Assembly (NCBI RefSeq): GCF_024600715.1
Contig: NZ_CP102332.1
Location: 5,952,001 to 6,016,000 of the forward strand
From: Streptomyces changanensis
GTDB lineage: Bacteria > Actinomycetota > Actinomycetes > Streptomycetales > Streptomycetaceae
DNA length: 64,000 bases
Reading direction: 5' to 3'
The notes under the pieces were generated by a model. That model made no database searches. It was not told the DNA's origin and saw only the letters and a program-made list of their open reading frames with translations. The translations under genes were made by a program, and so were the position numbers. Positions 9,403-17,372 of the stretch are shown piece by piece (the stretch's first letter is position 1; every line of letters begins with the position of its first letter).

Positions 9403-9996
9403 TCAGCGGCGCGGGGCCTGGGCGGTGGCCGCGGAGCGGACCACAGTCAGGGCCTGGAGCGGGCGGCGAACACCGGGGCGGCCGGCCCGCAGGGCGGTGG
9501 CGTGGATCTCCAGGACGGCGCGGCCGTGGGTGATCCAGTCGTTCAGGCCCTCCCAGGCCCGCTTGTTCCGGGCCGCCCTCGCTCGGTGGACGAGCTCGTC
9601 GCTCATGTGCGGGTGGGTGTCCTGCCAGTCCGTGAAGGCGGTCTGAGCGGCGGCGACTCGTTCCAACGCGCTGCGCAGCTGGTCGAGTTGCCATACCCAC
9701 CGGGTCTGAACGGACCTCCCAGCGAGCTGGTCGACTATGGCCTCGGCTGTGTCCAGGAGATGAGCTGCCTCGTCACGCACCGGGGCGAACAGGCGCCAGA
9801 GCGCCGCATCACGTGCGGCCATGCGTCTGTCGAAGGCGTCCTGGTCGTACGGCCAGCCATCGAGGTCGGTGTGCTCGTCGGCGTACCGCTCCCAGGCGGT
9901 GGTCACGTCCTCCGCCCGGAGCAGGAAGCCCGACAGGCGCGTGAGCGAGGGCCGCTGGTCGGAGGCGGCTATCTCGGGTGAAGGGGATCGTGGCAC
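9403..9996 (-). CDS. Hypothetical helical protein, tandem paralogue
   Basis: A 197-residue paralogue of the protein encoded at 8669-9262, with the same order of helices: a DGWPYD loop, then RDAALWRLFAPVRDEAAHLLDTAEAIV, a WVWQLDQLRSALERV helix and WEGLNDWITHGRAVLEIHATAL. It starts at GTG 9996 after a GAAAGAA sequence and ends in an Arg tail (AQAPRR). The 140-base gap to its paralogue holds no gene. Function unknown. Confidence 0.83.
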   Translation of the reverse strand: MPRSPSPEIAASDQRPSLTRLSGFLLRAEDVTTAWERYADEHTDLDGWPYDQDAFDRRMAARDAALWRLFAPVRDEAAHLLDTAEAIVDQLAGRSVQTRWVWQLDQLRSALERVAAAQTAFTDWQDTHPHMSDELVHRARAARNKRAWEGLNDWITHGRAVLEIHATALRAGRPGVRRPLQALTVVRSAATAQAPRR

Positions 9997-10013
9997 GGAG
10001 TTCTTTCGGGATT

Positions 10014-10820
10014 TCAGCGGGGGGATACGGACCGTGGCGCCGCGCTCGGCAGGGGCCTCGGCAGAGACGCCGCGAGGCGCGTGCGGCGCTCGGCGCGGGT
10101 GAGGGCCTCAAGTCGGGCGAAGTGCGCTTCGAGGACCTGCTCGGGGGACAAGCCGCTCGGCTTCTGCTGGGCACCGTGGCTCTCGGTGTCGTGCATGCCG
10201 CGTACGACGGGCGCGGTGGAGACGAGCTGCTCGACGAGGCCGGTGATGAGGTGGTCGGGGACGGCGCCGCTGATCCAGATGTGCCACAGACGCGCGCCGC
10301 CGTACTGAGGCTGGGCTTCGATGTGCCAGGCCGGCTGTTCGAGGGTGGTCTTCCCGATGGGAACGAGCTCGGTCCGCAGCGGGTGGAGGTCAGGTGAGAC
10401 GGCCTCGCGCGTTCCATCGGGCCGTTGCTCGATGGTCCATCCCGCCTTCTCCATCAGCTGCCATGGACCGGGGTCGGTCTGGCGCGGCGTGTCGATGAGG
10501 CGGTCGGTGAATCCGGCGATGATCTCGGCGGGCACCATGCGGTCGAAGGAGGCGTACCAGGACCAGTCAGCGGGCTGGATCCGCCAGCACGAGCCGGCGA
10601 ACGGATCGAGCACGAGCTGGTGACGGGCGTGGTCGGGACCGGTCAGTACAGTGCGGGGGTCGCCGGGGGCGGAGGCGATCCTCCAGCCAGCGGTGAGCAG
10701 GGCGTGGGTGACGTGCCGGGGGTCGCCGGGACCGGCGAGGTGCCGGGGTGAGGTGTGGAAGGGGATCTTTGAGCGGTGGTCGTCAGCGTATGACGCCCGC
10801 TGGGCGCGGCTTACGGCCAT
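10014..10820 (-). CDS. DUF317 (SPDY) domain protein
   Basis: A 268-residue protein with two SPDY-like domains: HTSPRHLAGPGDPRHVTHAL and GPDHARHQLVLDPFAGSCWRI, then VSPDLHPLRTELVPIGK and a C-terminal HIWISGAVPDHLITGLVEQL. It ends in an Ala/Pro/Arg tail. DUF317 domains often occur in pairs in Streptomyces mobile elements; no activity is known. The ATG at 10820 overlaps the stop of the small gene upstream by ten bases, which indicates coupling. Confidence 0.85.
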   Translation of the reverse strand: MAVSRAQRASYADDHRSKIPFHTSPRHLAGPGDPRHVTHALLTAGWRIASAPGDPRTVLTGPDHARHQLVLDPFAGSCWRIQPADWSWYASFDRMVPAEIIAGFTDRLIDTPRQTDPGPWQLMEKAGWTIEQRPDGTREAVSPDLHPLRTELVPIGKTTLEQPAWHIEAQPQYGGARLWHIWISGAVPDHLITGLVEQLVSTAPVVRGMHDTESHGAQQKPSGLSPEQVLEAHFARLEALTRAERRTRLAASLPRPLPSAAPRSVSPR

Positions 10821-10942
10821 GCGACCGCTCCGGTAGGTAGAGAGACGCGCACCCAGGCAGCACGTCTCTGGGCAACCCGGATGACAGGTCGGTACGTGAT
10901 GGGGTGGGTCATGAAGGGCTCCGGGACGACGGTCGCCTTCAT
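10811..10942 (-). CDS. Small hypothetical protein, 43 aa
   Basis: A short frame MKATVVPEPFMTHPITYRPV running to TAA at 10811. Both ends are coupled: its ATG overlaps the stop of the DUF317 gene upstream (ATGA) and its stop overlaps the next start. The overlap pattern is the main support, because composition is weak evidence at this size. It contains an amphipathic basic stretch (RVAQRRAAWVRV). Function unknown. Confidence 0.5.
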   Translation of the reverse strand: MKATVVPEPFMTHPITYRPVIRVAQRRAAWVRVSLPTGAVAWP

Positions 10943-11715
10943 CGGCTGCGGGCGACGCGGGCGGGGGCGGGGGTCCGGGTCCGGGACGCGACCCAGTTCC
11001 GGCCCCAGGTGGCGGCGCGGGCCGCGGTGATGCGGGCCTGCTGCCAGGCGTGGAGCTGGTCGGGGAGCACGGAGACGGAGGTCCTGCGGATTCGGTTGCT
11101 CGGTGGGACGTGGCCGCGCGGGCGCATGACCGGATCGGGGTCGACCAGGGCCTCGGTCAGCCCCTGCAGCAGATACAGGGGGGTGGTCGAGGTCGCCTGG
11201 AGGTTCCAGACGGGCCCGTGCTCGTTGCGGGCGCCGATCCACCAGTGCTGCGGTCCGGTGCTGACGTACTGGACGAAGGCGTCCCGGTTGGGGCTGACGG
11301 CGGTGTGCTCCTGGCCGGTGTCGGTGGACCACCCTCGCTCGGAGAGCGGCGCCCACACGTTCGGGGCGTGCGCGGAGCGGGCCTTGGTCAGCGCGTCGGT
11401 GAGGCCGGAGACGATCTCGACCGGGGCCTGCGCGGAGAGCGTCACCTGCCAGGCCGGTTGCTGGCCCTGGGCGGCGCCGTGGATCTGCCAGCCGCCCGGC
11501 GGCTGATAGGCGACACGGACCGTCTTGTCCGGGGAGTCGAAGACGAGGGCGGCGGAGGACCGGGGAGTGTTGTCCGTCCAGCCGGAGGCGCGCAGGTACT
11601 CGGTGACGTGCCGCAGGTCGCCGCCGCCGGCCAGGTAGCGGGGCTCGATCAGGTAGTGCTGCTGGGCGGCCCGCGGGTCACCCCAGCCGGGCCACTGCCG
11701 TTGCTGCTTGCTCAC
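10939..11715 (-). CDS. DUF317 (SPDY) domain protein
   Basis: A 258-residue protein with the layout IEPRYLAGGGDLRHVTEYL, then SPDKTVRVAYQPPGGWQI, then a second domain with VSPNRDAFVQYVSTGPQHWWIGA and a final TPLYLLQGLTEALVDPDPV helix. A long basic tail ends APARVARSR. The start is GTG 11715, overlapping the upstream stop as GTGA; an in-frame ATG far upstream would lie across the previous gene and was rejected. Function unknown, as for the family. Confidence 0.85.
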   Translation of the reverse strand: MSKQQRQWPGWGDPRAAQQHYLIEPRYLAGGGDLRHVTEYLRASGWTDNTPRSSAALVFDSPDKTVRVAYQPPGGWQIHGAAQGQQPAWQVTLSAQAPVEIVSGLTDALTKARSAHAPNVWAPLSERGWSTDTGQEHTAVSPNRDAFVQYVSTGPQHWWIGARNEHGPVWNLQATSTTPLYLLQGLTEALVDPDPVMRPRGHVPPSNRIRRTSVSVLPDQLHAWQQARITAARAATWGRNWVASRTRTPAPARVARSR

Positions 11716-12095
11716 CGGTGCCGTCCTCTGGCCACGAACGCGGTGGCCTTCGGCGGTGCGGTGGCCGGGGCCGGGGGCTGCTTGCCGATCTTCTCGAAGA
11801 CTTCCTGGTGCTGTTCGAGGTCGATGGTGAGGTTGGCCAGGGTGTTGGCGGCACGTCCGAGCGCCAGCCACGCCTCCGCCGGGAACGATCCGTCTGCGGC
11901 GTGGTTCCGGGAGGCCCGGCTGCCGGCACTCACGAGGTCATGGACCTTGCTGAGAATGCCGCGTTCCATGTCGACGGCCCGGGCCAGGATCTGTGCGGCT
12001 TGCTGTGCGTCTGCCCGCCGCAGGCGGGCGGTGAGCTGTTCGAGGTGCTGGGTGATGGAGGTACAGAGGGCGTCGTCGGTCACAGGTGGGTTCAT
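11712..12095 (-). CDS. Hypothetical helical protein, 127 aa
   Basis: Starts MNPPVTDDALCTSITQHLEQLTARLRRADAQ. Nearly all helical with possible coiled coil, followed by a Pro/Ala linker and an Arg/His tail (FVARGRHR). Its size and shape resemble those of the small helical proteins at 34-36 kb (DxxLxxLxRRGDAVRHL type). No membrane segment or catalytic motif. Family unknown. Confidence 0.78.
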   Translation of the reverse strand: MNPPVTDDALCTSITQHLEQLTARLRRADAQQAAQILARAVDMERGILSKVHDLVSAGSRASRNHAADGSFPAEAWLALGRAANTLANLTIDLEQHQEVFEKIGKQPPAPATAPPKATAFVARGRHR

Positions 12096-12134
12096 GGGCG
12101 ATCCGAAGCGTTTGTCCGCAGCCTGCGACGGTGG

Positions 12135-12322
12135 TCAGCGGCTGCGGCGGTGGACGGGAGTGGGCGGCCCCGAGGACGCGACCGGCGCCGCAGGGGAACG
12201 GTCGGGCCCGCCGCCGGCCTTGATGACCGCTGCGCGCAGGTAGCGGCGCAGGAGGAAGACGGCGAGGCGCGGGCGGCGTCGAGCGGAGGGACGGACGAGC
12301 GGGTGCGCGGCGCCGGCGTCAC
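12135..12322 (-). CDS. Small hypothetical protein, probable frameshift
   Basis: A GTG at 12322 overlaps the upstream stop (GTGA), as is usual in this operon. Its frame shows coding-type third-base GC for about 20 codons; then the coding signature moves to another frame, reading PRLAVFLLRRYLRAAVIKAGGG and ending PVHRRSR at 12135. The whole span is a multiple of three plus two, so one base seems to be missing near 12265-12275. The uninterrupted alternative (GTG frame to 12092) has poor third-position GC. Function unknown; low confidence because it is short. Confidence 0.4.
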
Positions 12323-13086
12323 CGGGTGCGGGTGACGGCCCGGGCGCCCGGCTGCGGCGCGGGCAGGGCGATGTCGGTCGAGGAGCGGTGTGCGGTCCGC
12401 AGGGCGGTGCCGATGCCGAGGCGGGCGAGGCGGGCACCGGCCGCCTGGACGGCGTGGCCCTGGGCGCGGGTGTCGTCGCCGGTCAGTACGTACGCGTTCG
12501 AGGCGGTCTCCCACACGAAGCCCTCGGCGAGCAGCACTTCGGCGGCGGGCCGGGTTGTCGTCGTGGCGGCCAGGGAGCCGTCGTCCCGCCAGGTCATCAT
12601 GACCATCGTGTCGGGACGCGGAGCAGGCTGCGGCGGGTTCATGGCGGCGTGGCGGACCTGGGCGAGCGCGATGTCGTAGCGGGGCAGGAGATCGGCGTCG
12701 ATGGCGTGGGCGGCGAGCTCAGGGTCGGCCGGCACAGCGATCCCCTCGGGCTCACGGACCCCCTCGAACGCCTCGGCGGCGACGTCTCGGGTGGGAGCGA
12801 TGGCCGCGACGAGGAACTCGTCCTCATGTAGTGGACGGATCGTGACGTACAGCCGGGCGCCGTCCTGCCGGGTGAGGTGGGCATCCTCACCCAGGACGAA
12901 CTCGGCAACGGCGCCGCTGACGAGGTTGAGGTCCCAGACGTCTTCGGCGTGATTGAACTGGTCGTCGTGGCACTGGTGCTGGTGGTACTCGACCGTCCAG
13001 GTGCCGGGCAGGGCGTCGGCGAGGACGGCGGCGAACGACTCCAGGTCGCGGTTGTCGTCGATGGGAAGGGATCGGGGGGTGGGCAT
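12319..13086 (-). CDS. Hypothetical protein of the LPGTW family
   Basis: A 255-residue protein starting MPTPRSLPIDDNRDLESFAAVLADALPGTWTVEY. It shares the LPGTW helix-turn and the later helix HAIDADLLPRYDIALAQVRHAA with the proteins at 4803 and 17838. The second half is a separate small domain (TMVMMTWRDDGSLAATTT ... NAYVLTGDD) of DUF317-like strand pattern, followed by a basic tail (GARAVTRTR). GAGGAG precedes the ATG. Cytosolic; no enzymatic motif visible. Confidence 0.82.
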   Translation of the reverse strand: MPTPRSLPIDDNRDLESFAAVLADALPGTWTVEYHQHQCHDDQFNHAEDVWDLNLVSGAVAEFVLGEDAHLTRQDGARLYVTIRPLHEDEFLVAAIAPTRDVAAEAFEGVREPEGIAVPADPELAAHAIDADLLPRYDIALAQVRHAAMNPPQPAPRPDTMVMMTWRDDGSLAATTTTRPAAEVLLAEGFVWETASNAYVLTGDDTRAQGHAVQAAGARLARLGIGTALRTAHRSSTDIALPAPQPGARAVTRTR

Positions 13087-13114
13087 GGGCTCCTCGATGA
13101 GGGTGCGGGGAAAG

Positions 13115-13765
13115 TCATCGGATCCGTCCGGAGGCGGTAGATGTTGGAGGGGACGGCGGCGCGGGTGGCGGAGTGTGAGGTCCGCGTCGGTCAGGGGGCG
13201 CGCTGCGGTCGGCGAGGTTGGTACGCACGCTCTGCAGCTGCGCTGCGAGGAGGCGGAGTTCGTGCTCGGCGAAGCTGCGCAGTTGGATGCCCCAGCGTGG
13301 ATCGGTCGGTCCGCTGAGCCGGTCGTAGACATCCGCGAGCGCATGCAGGACATGACCGAGAGAGGCGATGATCCCGTCGTGCGTGGCGGCGAGTTCCGCC
13401 AGCTCGTAGGTGAGCTCGTCCACGGAGGTGGCCTCGCGGACCCGGCCGGCGAGGTTCTCGATCTCACGGCCCGTCGTCACGCAGCGGGCTTCGGTGCCGT
13501 CCCAGGCGAACTCTGCGTCGGCGAGAACCTGGTATCCGGCGGCCTGGAGGCGTGCCACGGCCACTCGGGCGACGGTCCGTTCATCCTCAGGAGAGACGGT
13601 GGGGGACAGCCGGTGCCATGTGACCCCGTGCCTCTCCTGCAAGAAGAAGCTGCGCTCCAGGATGCCGTGGGCCAGGCCGTCCCCGCCGCTCGCAGTGATC
13701 AGCCCGGTCGCCGGATCCCGCACGATGGTGACGCTCTGCCCGGGGCATGTGTCCGTCGCGCTCAC
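13115..13765 (-). CDS. Hypothetical protein, 216 aa
   Basis: Starts GTG as MSATDTCPGQSVTIVRDPATGLITASGGDG. An N-terminal beta region of about 90 residues (VARVAVARLQAAGYQVLADAEF) is followed by long helices (SVDELTYELAELAATHDGIIASLGHVLHALADVYDRLSG; EHELRLLAAQLQSV) and a Pro-rich, Arg-terminated tail. The start overlaps the upstream stop (GTGA). Family unknown. Confidence 0.8.
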   Translation of the reverse strand: MSATDTCPGQSVTIVRDPATGLITASGGDGLAHGILERSFFLQERHGVTWHRLSPTVSPEDERTVARVAVARLQAAGYQVLADAEFAWDGTEARCVTTGREIENLAGRVREATSVDELTYELAELAATHDGIIASLGHVLHALADVYDRLSGPTDPRWGIQLRSFAEHELRLLAAQLQSVRTNLADRSAPPDRRGPHTPPPAPPSPPTSTASGRIR

Positions 13766-14637
13766 CGCTTCACCGCTGCGGATTGGGCAGGGGCCCGCGG
13801 GGGCAGGCCCGCCGGGCTCGGGTCCGTTTCTGATGCGCGGGCGAGGCGGGCGGCGATCTCGCCCAGCTGCTCCTGCACACCGTGCAGTCGACGGGCCGCC
13901 CAGAACAGGTCCCGGCCGGCTGCCGCGGCCTCGTGCCCGGGAAGGGCGGCGGCTTGACGTCCGACCTGCTCGATCAGCTGCCGAACCGTCGCGATCGGCC
14001 CGGCCTGCTCGGCCGCGAGCTGGTTCAGGATGCCGGCGAGCGGGCTGGTCGCGGTCGGCACCGAGGGCGGCGCGAGAACAGCCTGTGGGGTGGCGACCTT
14101 ATCCTCCGCGGAGGGATGCCGGGTGTGAAGGAGGAGGTCGCTCTCGAGCTGCCGCGCCTCAGTCTCCAGGACCAGGGCCAGGCGGCGGGGAGTGGCCGCC
14201 CAGTCGCCATCCACGCGGAGGAGGTTGCCGATCAGATCCATGCGGGTCGGCTCGTCCCGTACGGCGATCCAACGGCAGGCCCGGTCGTCGTTCGGCGGAG
14301 CGAGACCTGCCGTACGCGCCAGACGGTGCGCGATCTCCGACCACTCGGCGGGCGAGAGCTCCCGGTCGAGCGGGTGCAGTCTTACTGACAGATGGAGGAT
14401 CGCGTGCCGGCGCGCGGCGAAGGGGCGCTCCCGCAGCGGGTCGGCCAGGTGCTGAGCCCACTCCGAAGTGGTCCAGGTCCGGCTCTCGTCGGTGTATCGG
14501 TCCAGCTGCTCCCAGTGGGCCACCACGCTGCCGCCGGGCTCGGTGGTGAGGCCCTCATCCTGGCTGAGGGGGCGGCCGAGCGCGTCGGCGAGGGCGTCGA
14601 CGGCGTTGATGCCGCGCCGGTTGACGTGAATGATCAT
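13762..14637 (-). CDS. Relaxase-like protein without catalytic histidines
   Basis: A 291-residue protein. Residues 1-165 align by eye with the N-terminus of the relaxase at 55928-57634: both begin with a short basic strand, then HAILHLSVRLHPLDRELSPAEW matches HVWHLSVRNGPTDRILSDVEW, and CRWIAVRDEPTRMDLIGN matches CRWVAVRHADDHIHILAT. The three metal-binding histidines of the relaxase (H124, H128, H130) are D128, R132 and D134 here, and the N-terminal tyrosines are absent. It should therefore not nick DNA; it may bind oriT or the relaxase, or regulate transfer (inference). A helical C-terminus ends in AAVKR. Confidence 0.75.
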   Translation of the reverse strand: MIIHVNRRGINAVDALADALGRPLSQDEGLTTEPGGSVVAHWEQLDRYTDESRTWTTSEWAQHLADPLRERPFAARRHAILHLSVRLHPLDRELSPAEWSEIAHRLARTAGLAPPNDDRACRWIAVRDEPTRMDLIGNLLRVDGDWAATPRRLALVLETEARQLESDLLLHTRHPSAEDKVATPQAVLAPPSVPTATSPLAGILNQLAAEQAGPIATVRQLIEQVGRQAAALPGHEAAAAGRDLFWAARRLHGVQEQLGEIAARLARASETDPSPAGLPPRAPAQSAAVKR

Positions 14638-14727
14638 GCTCTCGCTCGCTGCCGGACCGAAGGTCCGGATGAAGAAGGGGGGAGGGAAAGGCGCCTGTTG
14701 TCGCCGTAGGTGAGCCGGCGGCCGGCG

Positions 14728-15138
14728 CTATCGCCCTGAGTCGGCGACGTGGACGAGCTGGTTGAGCGCGGTCAGGGAGTACCAGCGGCAGTCGACCGGC
14801 TCCTCGGCAGTTCCGACGCGCGGCACCAGGTACTCGCGCAGCGCCTGCTGGTGCACCAGGCACTCGGGACACCGAGTGGACAGGTGCACCATGTAGCGAG
14901 GATGGGCGGTGATGTAGGAGCGGTCGCCGCCGTCTGGATCGAGCAGCCGCCAGCCGTCCTCGTCGGTCGGCGTGTGCCACGACGGCGTGACGACCTTCAT
15001 CGCGTCGCCCCACAGCTGCCCCTCTGCCGCGCCCTTCAGGATCACGACATGCTCGCCAGGCCGGAAGTGGGCGTGGGTGATCTCCCGCTCCGGAGTGATC
15101 GGATCGGGCGGCAGGTACACGGGGCGGGTCTCGGTCAC
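14728..15138 (-). CDS. Hypothetical protein with one CxxC pair
   Basis: A 136-residue protein, GTG start at 15138 with AAGGA seven bases ahead, beginning MTETRPVYLPPDPITPER. A CPEC pair (LSTRCPECLVHQQALREYLVP) near the middle could help bind a metal. It is the first gene after the repeated promoter element at 15.2 kb, so it probably heads the leftward operon that continues through the coupling ATPase. Family unknown. Confidence 0.78.
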   Translation of the reverse strand: MTETRPVYLPPDPITPEREITHAHFRPGEHVVILKGAAEGQLWGDAMKVVTPSWHTPTDEDGWRLLDPDGGDRSYITAHPRYMVHLSTRCPECLVHQQALREYLVPRVGTAEEPVDCRWYSLTALNQLVHVADSGR

Positions 15139-15192
15139 GGACGGGTCCTTCCACAGAGGCGCAGGGTGTGGCGGTGGAAGACAAAGGGTCCG

Positions 15193-15241
15193 GACAATCC
15201 CCGGTTTCGGAAACCGGGACTTCGCCGCTATATTGCGCGCC
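15193..15241 (-). promoter_or_regulatory. Repeated promoter/operator block, copy 1
   Basis: Read leftward, GCGCAATATAGCGGCG (15239-15224) is followed by the perfect palindrome CCCGGTTTCCGAAACCGGG (15218-15200) and by TCCGGACC. It lies between the stop at 15248 and the gene starting at 15138. Over 52 bases it differs from the copy at 28979 at three positions. The AT-rich box may be a -10 region, with the palindrome covering the transcription start as a repressor site (inference). Confidence 0.75.
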
Positions 15242-15247
15242 GCGCGC

Positions 15248-15745
15248 CTACCGGAACGGGTTCTCCGTGGGCCGGTCACGGTCGCTCGCGGCGTCCAGGA
15301 GCTCGGGCAGATCGGCGCCCACGGCATCACGCTGGTCGACCCACCACCCGGCCCGGGTTACCAGCCGGATCTGCTCCTCCAGCTCCGCCCAGTCGGCTTC
15401 ATCCCACGTTCCCTCGGTGACGAGTTCGGTGTAGGCGCGGGTCACGAGCTGATGCCGGCTGCGCGCGCCCCAGCCCAGGATCGACTCGGGGTTTTCCAGG
15501 GGCGGCATGTCGAACTGTGCCGCCCAGTGCGTGGCGGCGGCCTCCTCCTCGGCGCGCTTCTGCGCGAGCCACTCCTTTGTGCTGACGACGTCCTCCTGGT
15601 GGGCGGCACGCCAGCAGTCGGTGCACTGACGGGCCGCGAGCCATCGGGCGTAACCGGCCCGCTGGTCGGCCGAGCGGCTCGCCAGGTCATGGGTGATGGT
15701 GTGTCCACAGCTGTGGACGATCTCGAACGTGGTGGGGACAGCCAT
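15248..15745 (-). CDS. Hypothetical zinc-binding-like protein
   Basis: A 165-residue protein, ATG at 15745 behind AAGGAG. The N-terminal part holds HSCGHTITHDL and then CTDCW, a Cys/His set that could form a small zinc site (family-level inference). The middle is a charged helix (STKEWLAQKRAEEEAAATHW), the end acidic and helical. It is the last gene before the repeated promoter block and may be the 3' end of the secretion operon. Function unknown. Confidence 0.8.
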   Translation of the reverse strand: MAVPTTFEIVHSCGHTITHDLASRSADQRAGYARWLAARQCTDCWRAAHQEDVVSTKEWLAQKRAEEEAAATHWAAQFDMPPLENPESILGWGARSRHQLVTRAYTELVTEGTWDEADWAELEEQIRLVTRAGWWVDQRDAVGADLPELLDAASDRDRPTENPFR

Positions 15746-15779
15746 GAAGGTCTCCTTGTGTGAGAGGCGGTGGTGGTGG

Positions 15780-17030
15780 TCAGGCCGGCCGGGCGGCGTG
15801 TGCCGGGACACGGCGGTGCCGGCCCCGTCGTACGGGGGGCCCGGGCACGTGGATCCGGCGGCGCGCGGGGAGGAGTACGGCGAGGGTGAACAGCGCGCCT
15901 GCGGCGGGGAGCCCGGCGCCGAGCTGCGTGTGGGCGGCGAGCGGGCCGGCGAGGGCGGTGCCCGCGGCCTGGCCGATGCCGATGGCGGCGATCAGCCAGG
16001 CGTACGCCTCGGTGACGGTTCCGTCCGGGGCGTGGGCGTCCACAGTCAGGAACGAGCTGGTGACCAGGGCGGTCAGGAACAAGCCCGGCAACGCTGAGAC
16101 GCCGATGGCCGCGAGGGCACCGGGGTGGGCGAGCAGCGACAGCCAGCCGGCGGCGAATGCTCCCGAGGAGATCAGGAGTTGGACGGTGATGCTGCCGGGC
16201 CAGGCCCGACGTCCGTAAAGGGCGCCGCCGATGAGGCTGCCCACGGACAGTGCGGCGGGAACGAGCCCGGACAGGGCAGCGGTCTGGGTGCGCTCGGCGA
16301 GCGAGACCGCCCACACGGTGTGGGCGCCGAGGGCGACACCGGTCCCCGTCAGGGCGATGAAGAGGGCGGCCAACCCCGGCGAGCGCAGCGGCCCGAGGAA
16401 GCCGGACGGCGCGGTCGCGACCGGACGCCAGCGCCGGGAAGGAGCGGAGGTGAGGACGACCGCGGCTCCGGCCAAGCCGAGGACGGCTGTCGCGGACAAG
16501 GCGGTACTCGGGCCGGTGACCGCGGTGAGGGCGGCGACCAGCGGTGGGCCCGCGATGAAGATCAGCCCCTGTGATCCGGTGTCGAGGGCGAGCGCGGCTC
16601 TGCGCTGTGCCGGATCGGTTAGCACGCTCGGCCACAGCGCCCGGAGGTTCGCCTCCATCGGCGGTGTCGCTGCACCGGCGAGGAGGACCGCCCCGGCGAA
16701 CAGCACCTTCTGGTCAGCTGCGTCGAGGTGGGGCAGGGTGAGCAACGCGATACTGGTGCAGAGGGTCGCGGCACAGGTCACGGCCGTCTGTCCATGGCGG
16801 TCCACGAGGCGTCCGAGGGCTGGCTGCCCGAGCGCGGAGGCCAGCCCGTACGCGGCGCACAGGAGGGCTGCCGTCGACAGCGCCCCGCCTTGGTCGGCGA
16901 CCAGGAGCAGGAGCGCGACAGGCGCCATGCCGGTGGGCAGGCGCGCGATCATCGTGCCCGCCAGAAGCCGCGCGACATACGGCCTGCGCAGTACGTGCGC
17001 GGGCTCCATCTCGTCGGGGGCGGAAGTCAG
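15780..17030 (-). CDS. MFS transporter, 12-helix type
   Basis: About 416 residues with roughly twelve hydrophobic helices and the MFS loop-2-3 motif GRLVDRHGQ. Its substrate cannot be inferred. It ends with a basic cytosolic tail. A CTG at 17030 lies six bases after GGAG; the first ATG (17009) is seven codons downstream and lacks a good Shine-Dalgarno, so either may be used. It sits between secretion-module genes, which suggests an export or membrane role during transfer, though that is not shown by the sequence. Confidence 0.88.
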   Translation of the reverse strand: MTSAPDEMEPAHVLRRPYVARLLAGTMIARLPTGMAPVALLLLVADQGGALSTAALLCAAYGLASALGQPALGRLVDRHGQTAVTCAATLCTSIALLTLPHLDAADQKVLFAGAVLLAGAATPPMEANLRALWPSVLTDPAQRRAALALDTGSQGLIFIAGPPLVAALTAVTGPSTALSATAVLGLAGAAVVLTSAPSRRWRPVATAPSGFLGPLRSPGLAALFIALTGTGVALGAHTVWAVSLAERTQTAALSGLVPAALSVGSLIGGALYGRRAWPGSITVQLLISSGAFAAGWLSLLAHPGALAAIGVSALPGLFLTALVTSSFLTVDAHAPDGTVTEAYAWLIAAIGIGQAAGTALAGPLAAHTQLGAGLPAAGALFTLAVLLPARRRIHVPGPPVRRGRHRRVPAHAARPA

Positions 17031-17050
17031 TGTGTACTCCGGGACGTGGT

Positions 17051-17372
17051 TCAGCGGCGGCGGGGTGGGGCGGCTCGAAGGGCCGGCGCACGGGCGCGGG
17101 GGCTGTGGGCAGAGGTCGGCCGCAGGCTGTCGTCGAGCACGACGGGGTACCGGGCGGCGCCGAGCATCTCGGCGGCCCACCGACCGCGTTCGTTCTCCCA
17201 GGACCTGCCCATGTCGAAGGGAAGCCGGACCCACAGCCCGCGCAGCGTCGGTTCGGTCAGGAACCCTGCCCGCTTGAGCAGCGCGACGGCGAGCTCGTCC
17301 AGCGGGCCGGCGACGTCGACCTCGCCGCTGGCCGCGGCGCGCGATCTCGATCGTGTCGTCGGCCACGGTCAT
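17051..17372 (-). CDS. Hypothetical protein, one-base frameshift
   Basis: An ATG at 17372, coupled to the upstream stop (ATGA), reads MTVADDTIEIA; one base later the coding frame is EVDVAGPLDELAVALLKRAGF continuing to RGLWVRLPFDMGRSWENERGRWAAEML and a stop at 17051. The second frame has no start of its own because a stop codon lies just upstream. One extra base in a GCGCGC run near 17340 explains the break. The combined product is about 107 residues, soluble, with an Arg-rich end. Function unknown. Confidence 0.65.

Noticed and set aside
12092..12322. Uninterrupted GTG-started frame to 12092 (76 aa), coupled at both ends
   Set aside because: Third-position GC falls after about 20 codons and the product becomes Ser/Arg-rich; the neighbouring frame has coding bias instead, so a frameshifted gene ending at 12135 is preferred. 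Not fully excluded because both overlaps fit.
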